41,245 bases of DNA from Gemmatimonadota bacterium (GTDB taxonomy: Bacteria > Latescibacterota > UBA2968 > GCA-2709665): positions 1 to 41,245 of the forward strand of contig PAQK01000064.1 in assembly GCA_002709665.1 (NCBI GenBank), given 5' to 3'. The translations under genes and the position numbers were made by a program. Shown here in pieces: positions 17,788-27,056 of the stretch; the stretch's first letter is position 1; each line of letters begins with the position of its first letter. The notes beneath the pieces are model-generated. The model saw only the letters and a program-made list of their open reading frames with translations. It searched no databases and was not told where the DNA came from.

Positions 17788-18921
17788 ATGTGGACTGATC
17801 GGGAAGAGTTGTTTAAGGACCTGCGTAGTGTGGTTGTGAAGTTAGGCACCCGTGTGGTGACTGTTCACGACAACGCCCTGAACCTGCCTTTGATCGACAG
17901 ACTGGCTGGAGATGTTGCGGAAATTCGGGAAAATGGTCTTCAAGTGGCGATCGTCTCGTCCGGTGCTGTAAGTGCCGGCATGGGAAGGCTCGGGCTGAAG
18001 ACACGTCCCAGGAGAATTCCTGAGTTGCAGGCTGCTGCTGCCGTGGGTCAGGGACTTCTGATGAATGCCTACAAGCTGGCTTTCCGAACGCATGGGATCC
18101 CGGTTGGCCAGGTGTTGCTGACGTCAGATGATCTGGACAATCGACGACGGTATGTGAATGCACGCAATACCCTTGAGGTACTGTTCCGGTTCGGCGCGGT
18201 GCCGATCATAAACGAAAACGACAGCGTTGCCGTGGAGGAGATCCAGTTGTCTGTTGGAGACAACGATCGACTTTCCGCAATGGTGTCGCATCTAATCGAC
18301 GCGAATCTACTGATTACGATGACTGATGTGGATGGATTGTATTCAGACGATCCGTCCAGGAACAGCGACGCAGTCCTGATCCCGGAAGTTCACGACCTGA
18401 CACCGGATGTGGTAGCCGGAGCCGGGAGAGCGGGTACTGATGTTAGCCAGGGCGGTATGCGAACCAAACTTCAGGCGGCGGAAAGTGTCACTCAGGGCGG
18501 ACGGATGATGGTGATCGCCAATGGCCATGAGAATCGACTCGCGGACATTGTGGCAGGCAAACGAGTGGGTACGGTCTTTCTGGCGAACCGGTGTAGATTG
18601 ACAGATCGGAAGTTATGGATTGCCAACTCTCGATGCCAGGGCTCAGTTGTTGTCGACGAAGGCGCAGTGGAGGCGATCGAGGTGCGTGGCAAAAGTCTAT
18701 TGCCCTCGGGCATAGTTGATGTTGTGGGAGAGTTTGGGGCAGGTGAACTGATTTCCGTCGAGGACCGTGGACGGAATCAAGTGGCAAGAGGACTGGTTCG
18801 ATACGGGTCCAACGAGATCAGAAAGATACTCGGCAGGAAGACGTTCGAAATTGCCGGTATCCTTGAAGTCGATGGTGCCAGCGAAGTCGTACACCGTGAT
18901 GATCTTGTGGTGTTCACATAG
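17788..18921 (+). CDS. proB: Glutamate 5-kinase
   Basis: The first step of proline synthesis, ATP-dependent phosphorylation of glutamate. It has 377 aa with an amino acid kinase domain and a C-terminal PUA domain (from about 283). Motifs include VVVKLGTRVV (15-24), IVSSGAVSAGMGRLG (55-69), NENDSV (142-147) and MTDVDGLY. The RBS AAGGAGG ends 12 nt before ATG, slightly farther than usual. Another ATG at 17777 opens only a short unrelated frame. The usual partner proA is not adjacent. Confidence 0.95.
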   Translation: MWTDREELFKDLRSVVVKLGTRVVTVHDNALNLPLIDRLAGDVAEIRENGLQVAIVSSGAVSAGMGRLGLKTRPRRIPELQAAAAVGQGLLMNAYKLAFRTHGIPVGQVLLTSDDLDNRRRYVNARNTLEVLFRFGAVPIINENDSVAVEEIQLSVGDNDRLSAMVSHLIDANLLITMTDVDGLYSDDPSRNSDAVLIPEVHDLTPDVVAGAGRAGTDVSQGGMRTKLQAAESVTQGGRMMVIANGHENRLADIVAGKRVGTVFLANRCRLTDRKLWIANSRCQGSVVVDEGAVEAIEVRGKSLLPSGIVDVVGEFGAGELISVEDRGRNQVARGLVRYGSNEIRKILGRKTFEIAGILEVDGASEVVHRDDLVVFT

Positions 18922-18954
18922 TCTTACATCGGGTTGTTGGCCAACGGGAACAGG

Positions 18955-19302
18955 ATGAAATTCTACAGAGGCAATCCCCAATTTCTCCATAAGACGAGGA
19001 AGCGGCTCAGATGGATAATCTGGCCCATGCCGGTTGTGCTGTTCGCCTACTTGTTTGTAGCCGGAGAGGGAGGGTACTATCAGTTGCGGCATAGAGATCG
19101 CCAGATAGAGGCATTCAGGGTCGATATCGAGTCCACACTGATGGAGAACGAAAGGTTGAGGCTGGAAGTGCAGTTCTTGAAGAAAGATCTGGATACGATT
19201 GAGCGCATTGCCCGTGAGCAGTATGGTATGGTAAACCCGAACGAGACCGTCTATATGGTGTATCCCCATCGACCTGACCCGCAGCAGGAGGCGAATCCTT
19301 GA
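18955..19302 (+). CDS. Septum formation initiator family protein (FtsB/DivIC-like)
   Basis: A small bitopic membrane protein of 115 aa. A basic N-terminus is followed by one membrane span (about 20-36) and a coiled coil (about 43-83) rich in Leu/Glu/Arg. It ends with IERIAREQYGMVNPNETVY, the signature of the FtsB/DivIC family, whose members link FtsQ and FtsL in the divisome. ATG 18955 is preferred to TTG 18934 because the added residues look unstructured, though the RBS is weak for both. It overlaps recO by 4 nt (TTGA). FtsB and DivIC cannot be separated by sequence alone. Confidence 0.87.
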   Translation: MKFYRGNPQFLHKTRKRLRWIIWPMPVVLFAYLFVAGEGGYYQLRHRDRQIEAFRVDIESTLMENERLRLEVQFLKKDLDTIERIAREQYGMVNPNETVYMVYPHRPDPQQEANP

Positions 19303-20102
19303 TCTGCCGGACCGAGGGATTGGTGCTCAGGGGATACAATATGAGTGAGAGCAGCAAGGTTGTGGTACTCTACACGAGAGATCAGGGTAAGCTGCGTCTT
19401 GCCGCACGAGGCGCACGCAGACCAAAGAGCAAGTTCGGTGCGAGCCTGGAGGCGATAACCTGGGGAACCTATGTCTTCTACACTCGCGAGAATCGAGAAT
19501 TGCAGACGCTCACGGAAGGGGACATCATATCTCCCTTCGATGGAATAAAGAAGGACTATCGCAAGATGGTATTCGCGAGTGCAGTGTGCGACCTTCTGGA
19601 TCACCTGACGCCGGACGAGGACCGAAACGCACTCCTGTGCAGTAATACACTCGACACCTTGAGATGGATGGAGTCTATATCATCAATGGCGATCGAGCTT
19701 CCCCTCTGGTATTTCCAGCTCAAGGCGGCATCCTCTTTGGGCTATCGACCTCACCTTAGTGGCTGTGTCCAGTGTGGTCAACGTCTGGTGGGAAATGAGA
19801 TACGGTTCAATCCGGTACTCGGGGGAACGGTCTGCGGGTCTTGCGGCTACGGTGGGATGGTGGTCAAGAGATCTACGGTGTCCTTCCTGGAAAGCCTCCA
19901 GACCGCGACACCAGATCGAATAGATGTGAAGGATTTTTTTCGCTCGGACAGACAGGAAGGCCAGCGGATCCTCAGGCAGTTCTTGGATTACCACATCGAG
20001 AGCCGTAACAAAGTCAAGGCGCTGGATTTCCTTGACAGAATGCTTGCCGCAGAGGGTCCACCAGAACCCTATCGTGGTTCGGGACATGGAGTTGGGATGT
20101 GA
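19299..20102 (+). CDS. recO: DNA repair protein RecO
   Basis: A recombination mediator of 267 aa that helps load RecA on SSB-coated DNA with RecR. An N-terminal OB-fold (1-80) includes the RTEGLVLRGYNMSESSKVV segment. A helical domain and a zinc site with C156, C159, C179 and C182 (CVQC...CGSC) follow, as in the zinc-bearing RecO type. Start TTG has a strong upstream AGGAGG and overlaps the ftsB-like stop; the stop overlaps the next start (GTGA). Confidence 0.94.
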   Translation: MICRTEGLVLRGYNMSESSKVVVLYTRDQGKLRLAARGARRPKSKFGASLEAITWGTYVFYTRENRELQTLTEGDIISPFDGIKKDYRKMVFASAVCDLLDHLTPDEDRNALLCSNTLDTLRWMESISSMAIELPLWYFQLKAASSLGYRPHLSGCVQCGQRLVGNEIRFNPVLGGTVCGSCGYGGMVVKRSTVSFLESLQTATPDRIDVKDFFRSDRQEGQRILRQFLDYHIESRNKVKALDFLDRMLAAEGPPEPYRGSGHGVGM

Positions 20103-20632
20103 ACATATTCAGCAAGCGCCTCCAGATTGTAAAGGATGATACGCTCTTATCCGTTGTGCGTGATATCCCTTTCTTCGGGGAGCTGACCCGTCGTGAGATC
20201 AGGGAGATTGTAGATGTGCTGCAGATACAGTCTTTCGAACCAAAGGAGGAGGTATTCACACAAGGTCAGCCGGGTTTGAGTATGTTCATCGTAACGTCGG
20301 GTAAAGTGGAAATCGTTCAAGCCGAGGAGGATGGGTCCGAACGAGTGCTCAGTGAAGCCGATCCGGGATCTTTTTTCGGAGAGATGGCCCTTCTCGATGA
20401 CGCGGCCAGATCGGCAACTGCCCGCGCCGTAGAGAAAACGGAACTTGCAGCCTTCTACCGGTCCGACTTGCTGGCGCTCGCAGAGGAAAAATCCCAATTG
20501 GGCGTCAAGATCATCATGTATCTCTCTCAAGTGGTGGCTGAACGTCTACGACGGACAAACCGATCGCTAAAGGAAGTCAGAGATGAATTGGAGTCGGTAA
20601 AGGTTGACTCCGAAGAGGTGGATGGAGCATAA
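20099..20632 (+). CDS. Cyclic nucleotide-binding domain protein without effector domain
   Basis: A cytosolic protein of 177 aa made of one cNMP-binding beta-roll (about 23-135) followed by a helical, charged C-terminus (about 140-177). The phosphate-binding cassette FGEMALLDDAARSATA lies at 93-108 and has the Glu and Arg expected for ligand binding. There is no HTH, kinase or channel domain, so it is not a complete CRP-type regulator. It may act through a partner. It overlaps recO by 4 nt and lies 3 nt before the AI-2E-family gene. The ligand is unknown. Confidence 0.85.
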   Translation: MNIFSKRLQIVKDDTLLSVVRDIPFFGELTRREIREIVDVLQIQSFEPKEEVFTQGQPGLSMFIVTSGKVEIVQAEEDGSERVLSEADPGSFFGEMALLDDAARSATARAVEKTELAAFYRSDLLALAEEKSQLGVKIIMYLSQVVAERLRRTNRSLKEVRDELESVKVDSEEVDGA

Positions 20633-20635
20633 GAT

Positions 20636-22081
20636 ATGAATTCCCCAAGAGCTGGAATGGGAGTACCGCAGATACTCAGGATAATCCTGATGCTGATCCT
20701 GCTGGCTTTGGTCCCGTGGTTGATATACACCATTCGTCAAACCTTGCTACCTTTCGGTATTGCATTTTTTTTATCCTATATCCTCACCCCTCTCGTGGAT
20801 CGCCTGGAGGCAAAGGGGTTGAACAGGATCCTTGGGGTAGCGGTGATTTACGCGGCGATGATCGCCGTTATCGTCCTTCTGTCGCGGACATTTGTTCCCA
20901 TTCTGGTATCAGGCGTGAGCAATATGAAGGTGAGGATCCTTGGAGAGAAGGCCGTTTGGCCATGTGTCGTGGTGAATCAGAGCGAGGAGGGTGTTCGCCT
21001 TACCCGCGTGGAGTCCACGCACCCTGATTTCGACGTGCTAGGTCTACCCATGGTCCTGGGACCAGGAAATGCTGATACGCTCACCATCGAGTTCGATCCG
21101 AGCGCCACCGATGCAAGGGTCGGTCTTCTGAGTCTGCACGGGAATGTAGGACTCTCTGACCAAGACGTTGTGCTGGGTAGGTTTCACTTGAGCGCCAAGG
21201 GCAAAACCGACGGCAAGCTCATCGAGTCGATGCCCATATTCCCAGGTGAAGTAGCCAAGTTGCCAGTAATCATTGGCCTTTCCGATTCCATACATCAATT
21301 TGAAAAGATTGAGCCGGGATATCTTGCCCGTTTGAAAGTTGGGATCTATGATTTACAGGTTAGGCTCCAGGAACACTTCCCTACTTTGAAGGAAATCGAT
21401 CTGGCAGAGGAACTCAACCATCGTGCTCAGGCCTGGGCTACCGATATGCTCAAGAAGACCCCCGCCCTGGTCGGCAGTTTACTGTCGGGAATTACCATTT
21501 TCGTAATTGTTCCCATTGTCGGGTTTTTCTTTCTGATAGAAGGTAGGGCAATTAAGCGGGCGTTTATCGAGATTGTACCGAATCGATATTTTGAGATGGT
21601 GCTTAATCTCCTACACAGGATTGACAGTCAACTCGGCGGGTACATCCGGGGGTTGGTGCTATCGGTGATCATTATCTCAATGCTGTCCATTGTGGGTCTT
21701 CGGATCGTTGGGTTACAAGACTACCTAGTTGTAGGTACAATTGCCGGCCTATCAAATGTCATTCCATATCTGGGGCCCATAATCGGAATCGTCGCTGGCG
21801 TAATTGCCGCCTTATTGCAGTATTCCACCTTGAGCTGGGGAACGATCTTGCCTGTCGTCGGTGTGTTTATGTTCGTACAAATCATGGACAATGTCTTCGT
21901 GGCACCGGTGGTGGTTGCCAGAAGCGTCAATCTCCATCCACTCCTAGTGATTTTTGTAGTACTGGTGGGCAATCATCTGTTTGGCGCTGTAGGGATGCTG
22001 CTTGCTGTCCCGATTACCGCGGTAATCAAGGTGTCTGCACAGACCATTTACGAGGGACTCAGGAGCTACTCTGTAACATAG
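20636..22081 (+). CDS. AI-2E/PerM-family membrane protein with inserted ASH/Ig-like domain
   Basis: A polytopic inner-membrane protein of 481 aa in the AI-2E exporter (PerM/TqsA) family. N-terminal spans lie at about 11-33, 37-56 and 67-92. The C-terminal block (about 279-470) has several spans and the family motifs GLSNVIPYLGPIIG and MDNVFVAPVVV. The family is usually about 340-370 aa. The excess comes from a beta-rich segment at about 100-190 between the third span and the amphipathic loop. There, VVNQSEEGVRL, a PGNADTLTIEFDP segment and a final LSAKGK resemble ASH/Hydin-type Ig-like domains. Substrate and direction of transport are unknown. It is the third gene of the recO-CNB unit. Confidence 0.85.
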   Translation: MNSPRAGMGVPQILRIILMLILLALVPWLIYTIRQTLLPFGIAFFLSYILTPLVDRLEAKGLNRILGVAVIYAAMIAVIVLLSRTFVPILVSGVSNMKVRILGEKAVWPCVVVNQSEEGVRLTRVESTHPDFDVLGLPMVLGPGNADTLTIEFDPSATDARVGLLSLHGNVGLSDQDVVLGRFHLSAKGKTDGKLIESMPIFPGEVAKLPVIIGLSDSIHQFEKIEPGYLARLKVGIYDLQVRLQEHFPTLKEIDLAEELNHRAQAWATDMLKKTPALVGSLLSGITIFVIVPIVGFFFLIEGRAIKRAFIEIVPNRYFEMVLNLLHRIDSQLGGYIRGLVLSVIIISMLSIVGLRIVGLQDYLVVGTIAGLSNVIPYLGPIIGIVAGVIAALLQYSTLSWGTILPVVGVFMFVQIMDNVFVAPVVVARSVNLHPLLVIFVVLVGNHLFGAVGMLLAVPITAVIKVSAQTIYEGLRSYSVT

Positions 22082-22131
22082 GCAGGGAATCAGGATGGAG
22101 TTGAAGGCGGAGAAAAGGAGCAGCAAGACCC

Positions 22132-24822
22132 ATGGGTGAGCCGAACAATTTCGCAAAAACATATGAGCCAAAGGCTGTGGAGAAGACCTGGTACTCCTTC
22201 TGGCATTTGCAGGGGTACTTTCGCCCAGAGTCGAATCCGGATGGATCCCCTTATTCGATAACTATTCCCCCTCCCAATGTGACCGGCGAGCTGCATATGG
22301 GTCACGCTTTACAACATGCCATACACGACGCGGTGGTGCGCTGGAAAAGGATGCAGGGGCACAGGACCCTATGTCTGCCGGGAACAGACCATGCTGGAAT
22401 CGCAACTCAGATGAAGGTGGAGCAACATTTGTATGATGAAGAGCAAAAGGTCCGACACGACATTGGTCGGGCGGGGATGTTGAAGCGGATTTGGGGATGG
22501 CAGGAGCAATATGGCACTACGATCCTGAAGCAGCTCCGGGAGCTGGGCAGCAGTTACGACTGGTCTCGAGAACGTTTCACGATGGATGATGAATACGCAA
22601 GAGCCGTCCTTGAAGCCTTCGTATCCTTCTACAAGAAGGGCTGGATATATCGCGGCAAACGCATGGTCAACTGGTGTCCGCAGTGCGGAACAGTGATTTC
22701 AGATCTTGAAGTGGAGGAACAGGATCAGAACGGGCACCTCTGGCATTTGAGATATCCGGGAATTGATGGTGCGCCCGACCTGGTGGTGGCCACTACGAGG
22801 CCCGAGACGATGCTCGGCGATACGGGAGTTGCTGTGCATCCATCCGATCGAAGGTGGAAGGATGCAGTTGGGAAGCAGGTTATGCTGCCCCTTCTAGACA
22901 GGCCGATTCCGATCGTTGCGGATGACTATGCCGATCCAGAGATGGGGAGTGGTGCAGTGAAGGTGACCCCTGCTCACGACCCGAACGACTACGAGGTGGG
23001 ATTGCGTCATGACCTAGGTGAAATTCAGGTGATCGGTTTCGATGGAACGATGACGGAGGAGGCCGGTCGATTCGGTGGTCTGGACCGGTATGTGTGCAGA
23101 AGGCAGGTCGTGGAGACCCTGGAGGAATTGAATCTACTCGAAAAGATTGAGGAATACGATCATGTTGTTCCTCACCATGACAAGTGTGGAACAGTGATCG
23201 AGCCGCTTCCAATGGAACAGTGGTTTGTCGCGATGCGAGAGCTCGCCGACCAAGCTCTTCCCAGACTACGAAACAACGAGGTCAAGTACGTGCCGGACCG
23301 TTTCAGAGGATATTCCATCGAGTGGCTGGAGAATATCCGGGATTGGTGCATCTCCAGGCAGATCTGGTGGGGGCACCGCATCCCTGTGTGGACTTGCTCC
23401 GATTGCGAACAGATGATTGTTCAGGTCGAAATTCCGATACAGTGTGAAAAGTGCGGCAGTGCCCAGTTGGAACAGGACCCCGATGTCCTGGATACTTGGT
23501 TCTCGTCTGCCCTATGGCCCTTTGCCACACTTGGCTGGCCTGACCGAACAGAGGATTTAGAGATCTACCACCCAACGGACCTCATGATTACTGGACGGGA
23601 CATTCTGTATCTGTGGGTTGTACGAATGGTTATGACGGCAATAGAGTTTGAGGGTGAGATTCCCTTCAAGACTGTGCTGGTACACCCTACCGTTCAGACA
23701 CGGGACGGAAAACGGATGAGCAAGACTTTGGGGACCGGAATCGACCCAAGGGAGTTGATCGACCGATACGGCGCAGATGCCACCCGGTTGTCATTGCTAT
23801 ACCAGTGCGGGAGTTCACAGGACATCCGATTCGATGCAGAGGTGGTGGACAACAAGATACAGGATTCCCCAATCACAGAGACCTGCCGGAATTTCTGCAA
23901 CAAGATTTGGAACGCTTCTCGGTTTGTGAGTATGCATCTGTCCGATCGGGATCCTGCCGACCTGTCTCTCCTGGACGCGCCGGATCAACCTACCGACCTA
24001 GCCGATAAATGGATACTGAGTCTATTTAACCGGACGATTGACACAGTCACAGTTGCGCTTGAAAATTACCGATTCGATGAGGCATCACGGAGTCTCTACG
24101 AGTTCGTTTGGAACGCCTACTGTGACTGGTATCTTGAAATGGTGAAGGTCAGGCTCAACGGCGAGGATCTGGAAGAGAGAGCCACGGTGCAAGCTATTCT
24201 GGTTCACGTGCTCGAGGGTACCTTGAGGCTGCTGCAGCCACTGGTTCCATTTATTTCAGAAGAGCTTTGGCAGAAATTTCCTCATCGGGGTGAGGCCCTG
24301 ATTGCAGCTGAATGGCCTCTGGCGGATGATACGCGACTGGACGATCTTGCGGAAGGAGAAATGACGCTGGTTCAGGAGGTGGTGGGTGCCGTCCGAAATA
24401 TCCGTGGCACGATGAGTGTGCCGCCAACGAAACGTGCAGATCTGCTGGTCAAGGTCGAATCACAGGAAACCGTAGATGTTCTGAATCGGACGCAAGCTTA
24501 CATATGCGAATTAGCCCGTGTGGGAAATTTTAAAATGGGGAAGGGCGTGCTGAAGCCACGAGCTTCCGCTAGTGCGGTCCTAAACGACCTGGAGGTCTAT
24601 GTTCCCTTGGTCGGTCTGATCGATCTGGAGATAGAGCAAAAGCGCCTTCAGAAGGAGAAGGACCGTTTGGAAAATGCGCTTTCGGGGCTCGAGAAGAAGC
24701 TGAGTAACGAGAAGTTTCTGAGTAATGCACCAGATGAAATCGTTGCAAAGGAAAAACAACGCCAACTTGAGTACCGGGGCAACCTGGATCGCTTACAGCA
24801 AAACCTTGAGGCGCTCAGCTAG
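22132..24822 (+). CDS. valS: Valyl-tRNA synthetase
   Basis: Charges tRNA-Val. It has 896 aa. The HIGH motif is HMGH (55-58) in PPPNVTGELHMGH, and the KMSKS variant RMSKT is at 528-532. The CP1 editing domain with VVATTRPETMLGD is intact, and zinc-type CxxC pairs occur (NWCPQCG, WTCSDC, CEKCG). The C-terminal coiled-coil arm (about 825-896), rich in Lys/Glu/Leu, is typical of ValRS. AAAGGAG lies 12 nt before ATG. No T-box leader is seen in the 50-nt upstream gap. Confidence 0.97.
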   Translation: MGEPNNFAKTYEPKAVEKTWYSFWHLQGYFRPESNPDGSPYSITIPPPNVTGELHMGHALQHAIHDAVVRWKRMQGHRTLCLPGTDHAGIATQMKVEQHLYDEEQKVRHDIGRAGMLKRIWGWQEQYGTTILKQLRELGSSYDWSRERFTMDDEYARAVLEAFVSFYKKGWIYRGKRMVNWCPQCGTVISDLEVEEQDQNGHLWHLRYPGIDGAPDLVVATTRPETMLGDTGVAVHPSDRRWKDAVGKQVMLPLLDRPIPIVADDYADPEMGSGAVKVTPAHDPNDYEVGLRHDLGEIQVIGFDGTMTEEAGRFGGLDRYVCRRQVVETLEELNLLEKIEEYDHVVPHHDKCGTVIEPLPMEQWFVAMRELADQALPRLRNNEVKYVPDRFRGYSIEWLENIRDWCISRQIWWGHRIPVWTCSDCEQMIVQVEIPIQCEKCGSAQLEQDPDVLDTWFSSALWPFATLGWPDRTEDLEIYHPTDLMITGRDILYLWVVRMVMTAIEFEGEIPFKTVLVHPTVQTRDGKRMSKTLGTGIDPRELIDRYGADATRLSLLYQCGSSQDIRFDAEVVDNKIQDSPITETCRNFCNKIWNASRFVSMHLSDRDPADLSLLDAPDQPTDLADKWILSLFNRTIDTVTVALENYRFDEASRSLYEFVWNAYCDWYLEMVKVRLNGEDLEERATVQAILVHVLEGTLRLLQPLVPFISEELWQKFPHRGEALIAAEWPLADDTRLDDLAEGEMTLVQEVVGAVRNIRGTMSVPPTKRADLLVKVESQETVDVLNRTQAYICELARVGNFKMGKGVLKPRASASAVLNDLEVYVPLVGLIDLEIEQKRLQKEKDRLENALSGLEKKLSNEKFLSNAPDEIVAKEKQRQLEYRGNLDRLQQNLEALS

Positions 24823-24842
24823 ACCCGACACCGGTAGCCTAT

Positions 24843-26981
24843 ATGGTACGTCACTATATTCTTCGCACGCTTATCTACTGTTCCATTAGTGGATTTCTCC
24901 TTGTCGGCATTGCTGGAGGAGTGGTCTGGCGTTTCAAGGATGGTCTACCCTCCTTTGCCGAACTTGAGGGTGTAGAGCCTGCGAGAACCACTAATATTTT
25001 CTCCCGTGATGGCACCGTTCTCAAACGGTTTTGGGTGGAAAACCGTGTACCCATCCCGTTCGATAAGATTCCGAAAGCGGCGATTGACGGCTTAATAGCT
25101 ACGGAGGACCAGCTCTTCTGGAGGCACTGGGGCGTGAGTTTGCCGGACATATTTCGTGTTGTCTTGAGAAATCTCTGGCAGGAAGGCAGTTTGAAAGGAC
25201 ACGGTGCTAGCACAATCACGCAACAGCTGGCTCGGAATCTATTTCTGGATCGTAAGCAGGTATGGTCCAGGAAAATCAAGGAACAGCTTACAGCGGTACT
25301 CTTGGAGAGAACGTACACCAAGAAAGAAATCATTGAGATGTATTTCAACAAGGTGCTTTTCGGCAATGGTGCCTACGGAATACAATCCGCTGCGGAGCGT
25401 TTCTTTGGGAAAAATGCTGGTGAACTTTCAGTTGACGAGTGTGCTTTACTTGTGGGGTTGCTGAGGGGACCCTACTATTACTCGCCAATCAACCACCCGA
25501 GACGTGCAAAGGACAGACGGCGGTTGGTGCTGAGGCGAATGTATCAGAATCAAAAGATCACACGAAAGCAATACCAGTCGGCCAACAGGCGGCCCATCAT
25601 TCTCAAGGACGCAGAGGAAGAGACAGGGGAAGCACCGTATTTCACCGAGCATATCCGCAGGTATCTTGAGGAAAAGCACGGATGGGGCGTACTATACAAG
25701 GACGGGGCCTCTGTCTACACAAGCCTCGACAGCCGTTTGCAGCGATTGGCCGAAGAGATTCTGTACAGCCAGCTGGAAGAGGTTCAACGTACAGTAGATG
25801 AAAACCGAAGGCGAAACCCTCCCGATTCCACCTTCTGGTCCAGCCTGGAGACATTTGAGGATACACTTAATGCCACGGTAGTTCAGGGCGCGCTCGTGGC
25901 ATTGGATCCAAGCACTGGGCATGTACTTGCCATGGTCGGTGGACGGGATTTCAATGAGAGCAAGTTTAACCGTGCAGTGCAGGCGAAAAGGCAGCCAGGT
26001 TCTTCATTTAAACCATTTATTTACACTGCGGCCATAGACACGAAAATACCACCAACCAGGAAGTTTCCAGATACCGCAGTCTCAGTGGTGATGGATGATG
26101 GCAGTCTCTGGCGACCTCAAAATTATGATCGAAAGTTCTTGGGGTGGATGACCATGCGCGAGGGACTGGCGATGTCCCGAAATGTGGTCACCACCAAGTT
26201 GTTGGAACAAATAGGGCCCAGAACTGCTGTTCGTTATTCCAAGCGTCTAGGGATCACCACTCGAATACGTGCGGTCAAGTCGCTGGGGATGGGGACCAGC
26301 GAGGTAAAGCTCATTGATCTGGTTTCGGCCTTCGGTACATTTCCAAATGGCGGCATCCGGGTAGAGCCGATGGCGGTTGCGAAGATCGTGGACAAAGATG
26401 GTAATGTCCTCGAAAGTCAAGTGCAGGGCAAGGAGCACGAGGTCCTGAGTTTCGAGACTGCCGCTGTTATGACCAGCATGCTCCAGTCGGTTCTGGATAT
26501 GAACAAGAGAACGGACCGAGGCATATGGCGTGGTACTGGGAGAGGATCTAGAACGGCCTATGGATTTAGACGGCCTGCTGCGGGAAAGACGGGCACGACC
26601 CAGAATTTCGCGGATACCTGGTTCGTAGGATTTACACCTCAGATCGTAGCCGGGGTTTGGATCGGCTTCGACGACTACAGGGTATCCCTTGGACCACGTA
26701 TGTCCGGTGCTGCCGTCGCATTACCGGTATGGGCGAATTTTATGAAGAAGGCACATGGTGCCCTCGAATTGGAACAGCTTGATTTCGAAATCCCGCAAGG
26801 GGTAGCGCAAGTGGAGGTTTGTGTCGAAACCTATCAGGTGGCATCGATCTATTGTCCTGCAAGGCTGAAGGAATTGTTCGTGCCTGGTGCTGAGCCGACC
26901 GCACCGTGTCCGGACCATACCGCCGTTGACTCGGATGGATCCAAGGAGAAGAAGAGGACCAGAAGGGAATTTCAATTTTAG
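24843..26981 (+). CDS. mrcA: Class A penicillin-binding protein (PBP1A family)
   Basis: A bifunctional peptidoglycan synthase of 712 aa. One N-terminal membrane anchor (about 7-28) is followed by a GT51 glycosyltransferase domain with catalytic E88 (ATEDQLFWRHWG) and GASTITQQLARNLFL (121-135). The transpeptidase has SxxK at 387-390 (SSFK), SRN at 445-447 and KTGT at 582-585. The C-terminal tail holds spaced Cys residues and a basic end. The transglycosylase motif is the PBP1A/PonA type. It ends the + strand run, 9 nt before a perfect hairpin. Confidence 0.95.
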   Translation: MVRHYILRTLIYCSISGFLLVGIAGGVVWRFKDGLPSFAELEGVEPARTTNIFSRDGTVLKRFWVENRVPIPFDKIPKAAIDGLIATEDQLFWRHWGVSLPDIFRVVLRNLWQEGSLKGHGASTITQQLARNLFLDRKQVWSRKIKEQLTAVLLERTYTKKEIIEMYFNKVLFGNGAYGIQSAAERFFGKNAGELSVDECALLVGLLRGPYYYSPINHPRRAKDRRRLVLRRMYQNQKITRKQYQSANRRPIILKDAEEETGEAPYFTEHIRRYLEEKHGWGVLYKDGASVYTSLDSRLQRLAEEILYSQLEEVQRTVDENRRRNPPDSTFWSSLETFEDTLNATVVQGALVALDPSTGHVLAMVGGRDFNESKFNRAVQAKRQPGSSFKPFIYTAAIDTKIPPTRKFPDTAVSVVMDDGSLWRPQNYDRKFLGWMTMREGLAMSRNVVTTKLLEQIGPRTAVRYSKRLGITTRIRAVKSLGMGTSEVKLIDLVSAFGTFPNGGIRVEPMAVAKIVDKDGNVLESQVQGKEHEVLSFETAAVMTSMLQSVLDMNKRTDRGIWRGTGRGSRTAYGFRRPAAGKTGTTQNFADTWFVGFTPQIVAGVWIGFDDYRVSLGPRMSGAAVALPVWANFMKKAHGALELEQLDFEIPQGVAQVEVCVETYQVASIYCPARLKELFVPGAEPTAPCPDHTAVDSDGSKEKKRTRREFQF

Positions 26982-26989
26982 TCTTGCAA

Positions 26990-27044
26990 GATGTCAAGCA
27001 GAAGGGCCGAGATCAACATGATCTCGGCCCTTCTGCTTGACATC
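26990..27044. terminator. Perfect 26-bp hairpin between convergent genes, probable bidirectional terminator
   Basis: Arms 26990-27015 and 27019-27044 are exact reverse complements, with a 3-nt loop (ACA). It fills most of the 75-nt gap between the stop of the PBP1A gene (+) and the stop of secDF (-). There is no T-run on either strand directly after the stem, so it is not a textbook intrinsic terminator. It may block both polymerases or protect 3' ends. Confidence 0.75.
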
Positions 27045-27056
27045 GATTGTGTCCAA

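Noticed and set aside
17777-17839. Short leader ORF overlapping the proB start
   Set aside because: ATG is only one base after the RBS, and the ~20-residue product has no regulatory signature.
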